Below the pieces are notes generated by a model, which had not been told where the DNA came from, ran no database searches, and saw nothing but the letters and a program-made list of their open reading frames with translations. DNA of 64,000 bases from Theobroma cacao. Lineage: Eukaryota; Streptophyta; Magnoliopsida; Malvales; Malvaceae. Made by a program: the position numbers and the translations under genes. Where the stretch lies: the NCBI RefSeq assembly GCF_000208745.1, contig NC_030859.1, positions 15,905,426-15,969,425 of the forward strand. Direction: 5' to 3'. Shown in pieces: positions 34,536-46,860 of the stretch (its first letter is position 1; each line of letters begins with the position of its first letter).

Positions 34536-37500
34536 ATGAGCAGTGCCATTAGAGCCAGAAACTTCCGCCGCAGGGGCGATGACATTGATGATGATGGCAA
34601 CGATGATAACAACACCCCCAACATTGCCTCTGCCACCGTCACCGCCACAAAAAAACCCTCATCTTCAAAGCCCACCGCAAAGAAGCCCCCGAAACTCCTA
34701 AGTTTTGCCGACGATGAAAATGAAGAAGAAACTACCAAACCCTCCTCAAATAGAAACAGAGATAAGGAAAGGGAAAAACCCTTTTCCTCTCGGGTTTCCA
34801 AACCCTTATCTGCCCACAAAATTACCTCCACAAAAGACTGCAAAACCCCTTCTACTTTACCTTCCAATGTCCAGCCCCAAGCTGGGACTTACACAAAAGA
34901 AGCGTTACTTGAGCTCCAAAAGAACATGCGTACCCTCGCCGCCCCTTCATCACGAGCTTCCTCTGTTTCATCTGAGCCTAAGATTGTCCTCAAAGGCCTT
35001 CTAAAACCCCAATCCCAAAATTTAAACTCCGAGCGAGATAATGATCCTCCAGAGAAACTTCAGAAAGATGACACAGAGTCTCGTTTGGCAACGATGGCAG
35101 CTGGAAAAGGGGTGGATTTGGATTTTTCAGCTTTTCCCGACCAGGCAACCATTGATGCTATTAAGGCCAAGAAGGACCGGGTTCGGAAGTCGTTTGCAAG
35201 ACCTGCGCCTGATTATATATCATTGGATAGGGGGAGCAATCTTGGTGGTGCTATGGAAGAAGAGTTGAGTGATGATGAGGAACCAGAGTTTCCAGGGCGG
35301 TTGTTTGGTGAAAGTGGGAAAAAGGGTGTGTTTGAGGTTATTGAAGAGAGAGCAGTGGGTGTAGGTTTGAGGAAAGATGGGATTCATGATGAGGATGATG
35401 ATGATAATGAGGAAGAGAAGATGTGGGAAGAAGAGCAATTTAGGAAAGGATTGGGGAAGAGGATGGATGATAGCTCTAATCGGGTTGTTAGTAGTAGTAA
35501 TAATAGTGGTGGAGTTGGCATGGTTCATAATATGCAGCAGCAACACCAGCAAAGATATGGGTATTCGACAATGGGTTCATATGGTTCGATGATGCCCAGT
35601 GTTTCACCAGCTCCTCCTTCAAGCATTGTTGGAGCAGCTGGGGCTTCTCAAGGTTTAGATGTTACTTCCATATCTCAACAAGCTGAGATTACCAAGAAAG
35701 CTTTACAAGAGAATGTTAGGAGGCTTAAGGTATCCTTATGTTCGCTACTTGTATCTTTAGAGATTTTGAATAGAGTTCAAAGTGGTTTAGTTAGTGGTAC
35801 TTTACGGTCCTTTTGGGGTGTTGTTTTAATTACCTAGGAGTAGGATATGAGTTGTATCCTTTTGATGTTGTTGTTGCCAATGGTTTCTCTCCGAAGTAAG
35901 AATGCCTCAGTCTAAAGTCAAAGGGTAAAATAACAGGAACTTGGAAGAACATGGTAAATATAGTTACACAAATAAGGAGTCAACTTTCCAAGCATCTCAT
36001 ATTACATAAATATTCTATTTAACTCAACTCACACTAATCATATCAAATCTCTCCCTTGGTAAAACAGACTAATTGTCTTGATATTATGCAAGTTCTTTAA
36101 AGCTGGAAGGTTGCTAGAAACTATAACTTTTGTGGTTTTGGTTTCATTTTTCAAATTTTAGTCATTTAGGAGCTGCAGTGGTGTGGCATTCCTCTGGAAT
36201 GTACAGCTGAGAAGCTTTTTCTTGCTCCTTGATCCAGCTGATCTTTTTAATTCTTCATTCATTCTTTTAGCTTTTCTGCCTTGCAATTTATTTACAGTTT
36301 CAGACTTTTGGGTAATTGATGTAATCACAGTAAACTGATCAGATGAGATGTAAAATTTCTGGTGATTCCTAATTGTGGCCTGAACTGACTAGATAAAAGA
36401 TTCTTTGGGCAGTTGAGCCAATATGGATTAGACACTCTGGATGCTTAAGAGTAAAGAGATGTGTGTCAGCATAACCTCAAGAAATTTCTCTTAATTAATG
36501 TGGGAAGAACACTAGATATAACTAATAGCCCAGACTGTACATACATATAAACTTCCTCTCTCTTGTTCTTGGGAACTCACATACATTCTTTTGCATGTCA
36601 TTGGATTGCTGAGAGAGATTGTAAGATATCTTTTCAGTATTTAATTTATATTTGGGTATGGGGAAAAACAGTGATGATAGGATATGTAAATTGTCATATG
36701 AATGCTAATAAAGGTTTTCCTCAATGTGAAGCTCTGTTTTCGCATCACATCAACAAACTGTTTACTTTTTAAATTGGTTAAATGCGTATGAATTACTTCG
36801 TCCCTAATCTCTTTTTCCTTACCAGGAATCTCATGACAGAACCATTTCATCATTGACAAAGGCTGATGAGAATTTGTCAGCCTCACTTTTTAATATCACA
36901 GCTCTTGAAAAGTCTCTATCTGCTGCTGGTGAGAAGTTCATCTTTATGCAAAAGCTTCGTGATTTTGTTTCTGTTATATGTGAATTTTTGCAGGTACGCC
37001 CTTATTTGATTCTATGTTCTGCTTTCTGTGTGCCAATATCCTTATATTAGATATCTGTTCTGGATCTTATATTAGATTTCTCTCTCTCTCAGGGTATGTG
37101 TAGTTTGAAGTGTAAACAAGTTACTTTTTATATTTAGAAATTCATAAGTTATTTAATATTTAATAATAACTCCTATCAACAAAAAAATTCTAATAGCAAC
37201 AAAATTAGGAAATATATAGAATTAAAATTTTAATGAATGATAGAAATTCACTTTTTATTGAGTTCACTTCAATCTCAATTACTAATTAGATATTAATGCT
37301 ATATATAACTTTATTATTATAAATAAAATTGTTAAGGAATAATTTAAGAATATAATAAAACTTTATGTCCTTTTACATCCAAAAATGTTTGAAGACCTTC
37401 ATATAGATACACACATGCTCATACACAAGAAGATTTGGTGATGTAGCACCAATGATCTCAAAATAAACACTGAATAAGTAAGCTGAAATTTCATTTGTCA

Positions 37501-40500
37501 TAATCACAAAACTCAACTATTCATTTGTCATAATCACAAAACTCAACTAACATATTCAAGTAACAAACCTCAATTTCTCAATCATCAACAGATATGAGAA
37601 ACTGAATTAACAAAAAGTACTTATAACTACACCTTAAACTCTACTATAAATGCAAAATATCAATTATAACCTAAAACCAGCTGAATACTTGAAATTTCAA
37701 TAAAGAACATAAAAGTATAACAAAGTATTAAATAAATTCATAAACAATTTAATGCCTCAGTTAGCTTCTTTTCTTGTCCTGTATCAGTTTCTGGTTTCAA
37801 GGTTTCAATTTTCATCAATTCACATCTTCAACATTGATGTATTTGGAATAGAAAGAAGATTAGACTAACAGGAGTTTTATTGTATAATTGTGGAACCATT
37901 GAACACTACCTGTCCGACTAGAAGCAAGAGTGTATGAAAACTTTTGGTTGGCATTTAGATGGTGTGTGCTATACTTGCTGCTTGATTTTTGTGCTTTAGC
38001 CTGGTATTAGGAACGTCATTTGTTTGGAATGACCCACTGTTAGATCATCAGTTTTCTTGAGGCTTTGTTTATTAAAAGGAAAATTCTTTTCACAGATGCA
38101 TGTAAGTAGACCTGCATGTTAACCTGTACTTACTAGTTTACTATGGTTTTCTACTCAGCATAAAGCTCCCCTTATAGAAGAACTTGAAGAGCACATGCAA
38201 AAACTTAATGAAGAACGTGCATTATCTGTCTTAGAAAGAAGATCTGCAAATAATGATGATGAAATGGTGGAGGTTGAAGCAGCTGTGACAGCGGCAATGT
38301 TGGTTTTCAGTGAATGCGGAAACAGTGCTGCTATGATTGAAGTTGCCGCAAATGCAGCCCAGGCTGCAGCTGCTGCCATTAGAGGACAAGTGAATTTACC
38401 AGTGAAGCTAGATGAATTTGGTAGAGATGTGAACCGGCAGAAACATTTGGATATGGAACGGAGGGCTGAGGCTCGTCAACGCAGGAAAGCTCGATTTGAT
38501 TCCAAGAGATTATCATCCATGGAAATTGACAGTTCCTACCAGAAAATAGAAGGAGAATCGAGCACTGATGAGAGTGATAGTGAGAGTACAGCATATCGGT
38601 CAAACCGCGACATGTTGCTTCAGACAGCAGATGAAATTTTCGGTGATGCGTCTGAGGAATATTCCCAACTTTCTTTGGTTAAAGAGAGGTTTGAAAGATG
38701 GAAGAAAGATTATTCTTCGAGCTATCGCGATGCTTACATGTCATTAAGTATTCCTGCTATTTTCTCTCCATATGTAAGACTAGAGCTTCTTAAGTGGGAC
38801 CCACTCCATGTCGATGAAGACTTTTCTGATATGAAATGGTAATGGTAGTTAACTTGAGTTCTATTGCGCCTTTCAAGAATTTATAAATTAGAAAAGGTTT
38901 TTCTGAATTCTAATAGTATTGAAGAATTTATAGATTAATTATGCCTTTCAATTGTAATTTTTTATAGATAATTAACTTTACACTTTAGATACATTTATAT
39001 TGTATATATAATAATTATTTAAAAACAAATAAATACTAGTTTAACTTAACCTGTTTAAAACCTTGGGATACGGGCTTGGTTATTTTGTTCTATTGTGATT
39101 GATGGCACCCAGAGGTGCATGCTTGAATGAACAAACACATATTAAAGGTTTAAATATATCTCTTTCAATGATTGATTATACTAAGTATTTGTTTTCCCTT
39201 TTTCAGGCATAATTTGCTATTCAATTATGGTTTTCCAGAAGATGGAAGTTTCGCCCCTGATGATGCTGATGCTAACCTCGTTCCTGCCCTAGTGGAAAAG
39301 GTTGCACTTCCAGTGTTGCATCATGAAATTTCCCATTGCTGGGACATGCTTAGCATGCAAGAAACGAAGAATGCTGTTTCTGCCACAAGTTTGATTATAG
39401 ATTATGTTCCTGCTTCTAGTGAGGCTTTAGCAGAATTATTAGTTACTATCCGCACTCGTCTAAGCGAAGCTGTTGCCGATATTATGGTATTTGGATGTTT
39501 TAACTCACTCTCTCTCTCTCTCTCTCTGTCTCTCATTTGTGTGTGTGCACATCTGCAAAATGCATCAGCGCCTGTATGTGCCTGTCATATCTGTGTCTGT
39601 GTGTACATGCCTGCTTTTATATGGGAATAAATGTTGTGTTAACTTAGAGAGTTAATGTTATTGTTCTTTGATATTTACTTCATAGGTCCCAACATGGAGC
39701 CCACTTGTGATGAAGGCTGTGCCAAATGCTGCACGAGTTGCTGCATATCGGTTTGGGATGTCTGTTCGTTTGATGAGAAATATCTGCTTGTGGAAGGAAA
39801 TCCTGGCATTGCCAATTTTAGAGAAGCTTGCTCTTGATGAGCTTTTGTATGGTAAAATATTGCCTCATGTTCGAAATATTACTTCAGATGTTCATGATGC
39901 TGTTACAAGAACAGAACGCATTGTAGCTTCTTTATCAGGGGTGTGGGCAGGCACAAATGTCATACAAGATTCCAGGTATTAATAATGTCTGTTTAAGAGG
40001 ATACCCTAGTGGTTAATAATGGATAATCTGGTTAATCAGTTTGCATTAAGTTTCCTTAAACACTTTATCTTCACCAGGTGTAATCACTATGATGCATCTG
40101 TGTGCCTATTGAACTAAGTAAATTTGAGCAAGCATGGTCCAATTACACTTGGCACTGCCTATATCTACAAAATTTGATTAAATGTCTCACATCCTGCCCC
40201 TGCAAACCCCTTCCCCCTCCCAACTGTGGATTATTGTTTATTTCGTCTGTGTTTTCTTCTTTCTCCCTGTCTTGTACTACAAACATTACTTTACTCTTCT
40301 TTTCAAAACTATGTATACTTCTTGAAATGCACACATGCACATGCACTCTTAGAAGTTATACATGCATAATTAGTAACATAAAATGCAGCAGTTTTCCTTT
40401 GCTTTCACTTTTTAAAGGACATATACTGCAAATGTACCGGTTTGATAATTGTTGACTTAATTAAAAATGACATCTTCTCACTCTGAGTCAGAGGCTTCCC

Positions 40501-40738
40501 TCCTGCTTCTGTCTCATGATTATGTGTTTTTAAAAACCTGTGCAGTCGCAAGTTGCAACCGCTGGTGGATTATGTGTTGTTGTTAGGAAAAACACTGGAA
40601 AGAAGGCATGCATCTGGTGTGACTGAAAGTGGGACTGGTGGACTAGCTCGTCGGTTGAAGAAAATGTTGGTTGAGCTCAATGAGTATGACAGTGCAAGGG
40701 ATATAGCAAGGAGGTTCCATCTCAAGGAAGCATTATGA
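34536..40738 (+). CDS. ILP1: GCFC-domain protein, ILP1 / PAXBP1 homologue
   Basis: Join 34536-35729, 36826-36993, 38159-38838, 39207-39486, 39686-39975, 40546-40738. Phases agree and the product is 934 aa (Arabidopsis ILP1 is about 900). The protein is nuclear. In Arabidopsis ILP1 was described as a repressor of A2-type cyclins that promotes endoreduplication, and later linked to the spliceosome-disassembly partner NTR1. The N-terminus has RNFRRRGDD (8-16) and a long acidic and Ser-rich disordered region with LLSFADDENEEE and QAGTYTKEALLELQKNMRTL. A coiled coil covers about 380-500 (SQQAEITKKALQENVRRLK, SLSAAGEKFIFMQKLRDFVS). The conserved GCFC region follows: KLDEFGRD, IEGESSTDES, YRDAYMSLSIPAIFSPYVR, LELLKWDPLH, then VPTWSPLVMKAVPNAARVAA. 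It ends ARRFHLKEAL. All parts look intact. Confidence 0.95.
37491..37550. repeat. 30-bp tandem duplication in intron 2 of the ILP1-like gene
   Basis: 37491-37520 and 37521-37550 are identical at 29 of 30 positions (tcatttgtcataatcacaaa start). They lie in a 1.17-kb AT-rich intron (36994-38158) with no other recognisable element. Confidence 0.9.
39508..39535. repeat. (CT)n microsatellite in intron 4 of the ILP1-like gene
   Basis: About ten CT units begin 22 bases after the exon-4 donor at 39486/39487, followed by a gtgtgtgtgc-type run. Confidence 0.85.
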
Positions 40739-41556
40739 ATTATGCTGTGAAGTATATGATATGATTAACTGGATTGACTGAAACTAGTTACAGTTGTCCA
40801 TGAATTGAAGAAAGGTATTGGGTATACTCGATTAATACGGCAAGAGATCACCATTGCAAATTTAAATTCTGAGGGTAGCTTTCCTGAGCATAGGTTGGGC
40901 TGTAACTGAGATGCTCTCTCTGTAGACCCCAGTGCTTTTTCCTCCCCACTTTCAACCGCTACTTCTCTTTTTCCATTTAATTATTTATCTTAGACCTCTG
41001 ATGTTAAGATGGATGTATGTGCTCTCTCATATCTTCAATAGTCTTCTAACTGAAAGCTCTTTTGAGTTCTTTGAAAAACCTTGTAAAATTTTAGGATGCA
41101 ATATAATTCTTTTGCTAGTGTTTCTGGTCCACTTTTGTTGCCACTTATAAAGCGTTTTTTTTTCTTGTTCTGCTGCTAATAGTGTATGAGATAGGAATAG
41201 GATCTTTCCCTGGGATTCCGCTAATAAAAAGGATACTGGTTTAGAACGTTAAGAGGCTTTCTGTATATTCAAGTGATATTTCCTTTTAGGTTCTGTTTCT
41301 AGTTAAATTGTTGTTAATAGCTGCAGGAAATGCTAGATTTTTTATTGCATCTTCACTTTACTCTCACATGGAAGATGACACTTGTTTTGCAGTCTATTGT
41401 TCAGTTGCATTTTTCTTTGAAATGCTGCACTTTGCTCGGATGCTGCTCAAAGCAAATCATGTAAGTTTGTTTGTTCTTTGATAGCTCTTGTAAATTTGTT
41501 AGTTCATATTCAAAACCTCAAAAAGTCTCGAACTGTATCTTTTTTACCAACAGCTG
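40739..41556 (+). other. 3'UTR and downstream flank of the ILP1-like gene
   Basis: Follows the TGA at 40736-40738. A polyadenylation-type aataaa occurs near 41223 (gctaataaaaagg). The transcript end is not fixed by the sequence. No other gene is seen. Confidence 0.4.
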
Positions 41557-41625
41557 CCTTTTACCCTAGTGGTTAGAACTTGGAATATCATCTCGGAAGT
41601 CCCAAGTTTGGTGTTAGGATAGGCA
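41557..41625 (+). repeat. possible tRNA-derived SINE head
   Basis: The stretch ccctagtggttagaacttgg resembles a tRNA A box region, and 33 bases later agtcccaagtttggtg loosely resembles a B box. This is the layout of the head of a plant SINE. No 3' tail or target duplication was found, so it is weak. Confidence 0.25.
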
Positions 41626-42104
41626 GGATGGGAGTCCACTGCGTGGATTTTGGCAGTGGGTTTGAGTCAATGATTTCCTTTTCTCGATCTTGATTATGGT
41701 AGAAAGTTGGACCAGGAACTATGGTCTATTATGGTACTAGGCTATTCATAGTGATGTCATTATGCTATGCATAATGCCATCAATTGAACCCGGAGCCTAC
41801 ATCTGAGTAGGTTTCCGAATCGGTGGAGACTGATTCGGTAGTTATGGTTGGTCTTGGTCTGTCAAATAACGAAGCACCTTCTGTAAAATGCTGTTAACCA
41901 ATTGGTTTGGGACAGTTGTGTCAGTTTGAATGTCCAACTATCCCTCCAAGTGTGCAAAATCTGATGAGTTTGGCAGCTAATGAGGAGAATGAAATCTAAA
42001 TGGCATGCAAATTGAAAACTATCACCTAACGGCTAATGGAAAACTTCTGCAAAGGTTGCAATTTTGTTCCCACCACAACAAGAGACGTTCTAACAAGTAA
42101 CCCA

Positions 42105-43035
42105 CAAAGATAATATATTTTTAAAAATAATTTTATATAATTTTAATTATTTTTAATCAAATCGGATAAAATTAACTTTAATGAAAATGAGAATTTTCAG
42201 GTATAAATAATGTTACAAGCCATGCATATGGTGTTACGTTGAAAAAATATTATTATACGTCATATAAAAAAATATATTACACGTTATTGTTAAAAAAAAT
42301 TGTTACATGTTATATTAAAAAAAATATTATTGTTACATGTTATGTATAAAAATATATTACAAAGTATGTTGAAAACAAATATTGTTCTAATGCATCATGT
42401 TAAAAAAATATTATTGTTATACACGTTATGTTGAAAAAAAATTATTTGTTACTTGCAAATCAAAACTTTATATTCTTTCAATTCTTTTTATTTCATTTTA
42501 TTTTTTGATGATTTGGTATTGATTAAAATATTTCTAACATGTTTTTATAAATCAAAATTTAATTTTTTTTTTATCTAAAACACCTGTTTCGACAAAAACT
42601 TGAAAAAAATTTCTTTTGAAATTCTAGGGTTATAAATTTTAAATTCTTGTGTTTATTGGTATCTATATTTCGAATTTATCAAACTACAAGTTATTTCAAA
42701 CATCTGTGATTATTTTTATTATTTTAGTTTCATTCAAAACACTTAAAAATCAAATTTCTCAAATGACCACCAATTCCAAATATATCAAATCCATTGCATG
42801 CTGTTTTGAAAGACCAAGAGAGAAAAATCGAGAAAATTATAGACAGTTGGATAGTGATAGAAAGAAATCGAAAACACATATAAATATGAAGAAATTGTGA
42901 TAAATAGTTTAGTTTATTTAAAATTGTTTCAAAGATATTTTTGTTAAATCATGAGTAAATATGATTAAAAACAATTAATTTTATTTTGAGTGTTATTTTT
43001 GAAATTAAGTTATCAAGATAGCTATTTTTCACAAT
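42105..43035. mobile_element. short non-autonomous MULE-type element with terminal inverted repeats
   Basis: The left end (tttttaaaaataatttt, then aattatttttaatcaaat) and the reverse complement of the right end (caaaaataacactc, then aattgtttttaatcatattt) match imperfectly over roughly 80 bp. The interior holds a tandem array and a short ORF (42649-42900) that matches nothing. Termini of the same family occur at 2.25-2.37 and 20.29-20.40 kb. The target duplication was not resolved. Confidence 0.5.
42225..42440. repeat. ~38-bp tandem array inside the MULE-like element
   Basis: Five to six imperfect units of gttacatgttatgttaaaaa followed by atattattg, decaying at both ends. Confidence 0.75.
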
Positions 43036-44363
43036 TTTCTCCCATAATAATGTGTGCAAAAAAAAAAAAATCCTTGTAGGTAGTATAATGCAAAAGTTTA
43101 TACTAACTTGTAAAGCTTGTATGTTTTGACTTATTGAGTCTATGGTTTTATTGTACAAAAGTTCTTGATATGAGATTCACGATTTTCTTTGGGATAATGA
43201 GATTTCATTATCTTTAGTGATGCATCACTAGTATTTATGAAATTTATAATTTTGTCATACAAAAAATATCTTATAAGTTGAAGATGGTGTGAATATTTAA
43301 ATATTTAATTTATATTATAATATACAGTCGATGTGAAATTATCAGCTCTCCTTTGTAACCGTCGTAACATTTTTAATAGATTTTGAGAGTTTGAGAGGCC
43401 TCATGCTGTTAGTTTTGTTTACTTGGTTCCGTCAGCTCATCCAAGTTCTCACCCAACTTCCACCATATATGAAGTAAAAAAGAACAAAACCGCAATGAAT
43501 CCAAGCAAGAAACCTCACATTTTAAGCCAAAAGGAACGGCCAAGCAACATTGATTTCTTGCTTTAGAATCTAATTTCAGACATGAGTTTGATGAGATTTC
43601 TGTAACTCTTTTGCTGAACAAACAGTAATAAGACTTTCTGGAAAAAGGTAAAGGATATCAGTTGTCACTAAATATATATAAAACTGTGAACTGCCTCAGC
43701 ATCTACCATTGTCAACTGTAAATGGCCTACCATTTTTCAAATATTAGGATGGATAGCAGTCATCCATATGGCATTCCAACAACAAGAATTCAACAAGGGA
43801 AACGGGGAGAAAAAAAAGGGTGAAGTCAATCTTATGTTTGATTAAAACATAAGGAGTCCTGTTGTTACAAAGCTGCAAGTGTCAAGCGAAATTGGTTGGT
43901 TGGTTACTGCATTTTTGTGTTTAACGGTGAAATGTGAGTCTATCGTGTTCCACTATTGTTATGGTTTGTATTAACTTATAAGGTATTGTTTGTTTTGACT
44001 CATTAAATCTCACGATTTTGATTCGTTGCATAAAAAGTTCATATTCTAATACATAATAGATGTGAGATTCACGGTTCTCCCTTTGATTTTGGTTTTTTCA
44101 TTTAATTAGTTAAATTCTTTAATTAATTTAATAAAATTTTAATTAATTTAGATAATTTTAAATTTTACTAAATTTACTAATTTAATTAATTGCTTAATTA
44201 CTAATACATGATTTTTTTAATCAATTAAATTATCTTATTAATTACCTCAAACCTTAAATAATTTACATCAATAAAATATTTTATAATATTACTTATTTAA
44301 TTAATTGCTTAAGTACTTATAAGACGTTGCATTACTTAATTAACCGTATTATTTATTTAACCT
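43036..44363. other. AT-rich spacer with a diverged ~90-bp direct repeat
   Basis: 43100-43185 and 43970-44085 share ttgtatgttttgacttattgagtc-like and atgagattcacgattttc-like segments. A minus-strand ORF at 43409-43621 matches nothing I recognise. No gene is called. Confidence 0.45.
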
Positions 44364-44368
44364 ATTAA

Positions 44369-45134
44369 TGTTGGTGTATTTTCAAAATGAAAAGTTATCT
44401 CACATAATGAAAAATTATCATAACTCAAAAGTGATGTCACATAAAGTGACATAATGTGACTATTGGATTGTAGGTAGGTTTTCATATGAATGGTTATGTC
44501 TCTTAGTAAAATGACATTCAAAGGTTATAAGACAAATTGAAAAAACATCATAGCTCATAAGTTTAAATATGAAAAGTTATTATTTCAAATTATAACTTAA
44601 AGATTATATTTTATGGAATAAATAGTTATCCTTTCATAAGATGATTATTGCAACAATACTTTTATCCAAATGTTGTGTCTTACAAAATGTAAAGATGTCT
44701 TTTAAACAAAATACTGCCTTAATGAAAGGATTGTGTTCTTGAAGAAGAAATACTTGCAAGCCTATATAAAGGGCTTGTTGCTAACCATTTTGATACATCA
44801 AATCAAAAACAAAATAAGAGCAGAAAAATCAAGAGTAAGAAAAGTGTTGTATTCTATTAACATAAACACTTAAGTTTCTATTAACTACACAAGTGTCCAA
44901 ATTCCTTGCAATTTACTTGTTGCAGAAGGTAGGCTCTAAGGCTGAATAACTTTACAAATCCTCAGGTGTATTTAGCAGTCTACTCTCGAAAAGTGCAAGA
45001 CGAAATTAGACGTTGGCTTCATTGTATCCCTAAGGTTATTCGTATTATTCCCCTTTGCATACCGAGTGGTGGAGGCGAAATAAGTCAATTTTGCCGATTC
45101 CTTAAATTTCATCTAAACCCCATTTGTACCAACA
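44369..45134. mobile_element. solo LTR, 766 bp, with perfect target duplication
   Basis: Starts TGTTGGTGTATTTTC and ends CATTTGTACCAACA, so the tips are inverted (TGTTGGT/ACCAACA). ATTAA is repeated exactly at 44364-44368 and 45135-45139. A TATA box cctatataaaggg lies at about 44.76 kb, in the position expected of an LTR promoter on the plus strand. No second LTR or interior is present, so this is a recombination product of a former LTR element. Confidence 0.88.
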
Positions 45135-45500
45135 ATTAACACCTTAATTAATTTTAGTATTTTTTAAATTAAAAAATATTACTAATTTAACTAATCACTT
45201 ATTAACTAAAACATGTTTCATTTGATTAGTTAAATTCTTTAATTAATTCAATAAAATTTGAATTAATGTCTCTAATTTCTACCCCTTTGCTAACCTCTTA
45301 AAGCATGTTTGGCCCAGCTTTTTTTTATTTTAAAAACTATTATGAAGCTCTTATGAAAATAATAATTTTTAAAATTAAACTAAATCTGTTTGGTAAATTT
45401 ACTTTTATAAGCTCTTTTTTATAGATAAGTTGTTTGGTAAAACAATTTATATAAGTTCTACTTTTGATTAAAATCATCATAAAAGGTATTTAATAAATAA

Positions 45501-45697
45501 ATTTTTATTAATCACAAATTACTTTGTTCACAATAGAAAAAAAGTTAACTTTATTTTTTTTTTTTAAATAAATTTTTAGAAAATATAAAAAAGTATTTTT
45601 NATTTTTATTAATCACAAATTACTTTGTTCACAATAGAAAAAAGTTAACTTTATTTTTTTTTTTAAATAAATTTTTAGAAATATAAAAAGTATTTTT
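45501..45697. repeat. assembly duplication around a single N
   Basis: 45501-45600 and 45602-45697 are the same about 100-bp sequence, separated by the lone N at 45601. They differ only in the length of A and T homopolymers. This is what two overlapping contig ends look like when joined without merging. It is very likely not real DNA structure. Confidence 0.9.
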
Positions 45698-45699
45698 AT

Positions 45700-46505
45700 A
45701 TAATATAAATTTTATAATTAATAATAAATCATATAAAAATGAAAACGGATAATTTTGAAATTATTTTTAATAAATAAGGATATTTTTGAACCAAAAAAAA
45801 AATTCTCCTAAAAGGAAGTGTGTTTTTTAAAAAAGAGAAGAGAAAGCTCTTCTCTTTAGAATTTTTCTTAAAACTCTTTTTTTAAAATTTCTGTTCTTTA
45901 AAAAAAAAATTTTAAAACTTCCCAAAATCTCTATTTGACTTGGCTTTTGTATTTATAGATAGATAGGCTGAAAAAAGCCAAGAAAACAGACACTTAACCT
46001 CCTAAACAGGATTACCCAATTTGCTAACAGGATTATCCCTCCCTTTAATTGCTTACAGATTCTAAGATTCATAAAAACAAAAAAATACCATGAATCAACA
46101 TTCAAAACGGACATATTACTCAACAGATTATTCCCAAATTGCATTATAGCTTGTAATCTATAACAACAGACAAATTACTTATCAACACATCAGACATTTT
46201 TTCAACAATAAACAAAATACTATGAATCAACCGGTCGCACATTAGACATAAAATGAACATTAAACATTAAACATACCATGAATTATCAACATTCAAAATA
46301 GATTATTCCCAAATACCATAAACAATCGGTTACCCAAACTCTTAAATCACAAAAAAATCTAAAACTTAAACATACACAAACTAAAATGCCAGAAAGCTTA
46401 CTATATGGTGTAATACTACAACCGGCTAGAGCTTTAATGGGTGGACTTCAAACAAGAATCAAATGGTCGGACCTCTGTTGAATCGAACAAGATGGGCTCG
46501 GATGT
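45700..46505. other. AT-rich sequence, no gene
   Basis: Poly-A and poly-T rich. Around 46.06-46.32 kb short segments recur (ccatgaatcaacattcaaaa, twice in variant form), forming a weak tandem repeat. No coding potential is recognised. Confidence 0.4.
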
Positions 46506-46860
46506 CTTGGATGAGAAGCTTCGAGGAGAAATCTATCGTGTCTAACTTTACGTTAGCAATTTCGTTGGCAATTTGACCACATTATTGACTAAATATTTCG
46601 TCAATAAACTTTGTCGGTGAAGACATTACTTCACGTTGTCTAACTTTGTTCCGCACCATTGTTTTATTGATGGAATACAGACGGATTTTATTCTGTCAGC
46701 ATATTCCTTTCGTATTCAGTTGATATATCTCACAGTTTCACTTTGTTGATAATTCGTCGGTGTTTCATTCGTAGTTACTGGCGGAACCAACCTGTCGATA
46801 TTCCATTTGTAGTTACTGACGGATTTGATTCCATTGGTAATAGTGTGTTTTTTATTAGTG
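46506..46860 (+). mobile_element. CACTA-type transposon end (right terminus)
   Basis: Ends ttttttattagtg at 46860, which on the minus strand is CACTAATAAAAAA, the usual start of plant CACTA elements. Inwards lie repeated subterminal motifs (cgtcggtg, gtagttactggcgg, gtagttactgacgg), typical of the subterminal repeats of this superfamily. The interior and other end were not found, so this is probably a fragment. Confidence 0.6.

Noticed and set aside
34517..34867. Antisense ORF opposite ILP1 exon 1
   Set aside because: It is the shadow of Ser- and Lys-rich coding sequence on the other strand.
41557..42100. Possible tRNA gene or complete SINE
   Set aside because: Box B is poor, no cloverleaf can be drawn and no tail or target duplication was seen. 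Kept only as a low-confidence SINE head.
45501..45697. Recent 100-bp tandem duplication
   Set aside because: The single N between copies and homopolymer-only differences fit an assembly overlap much better.
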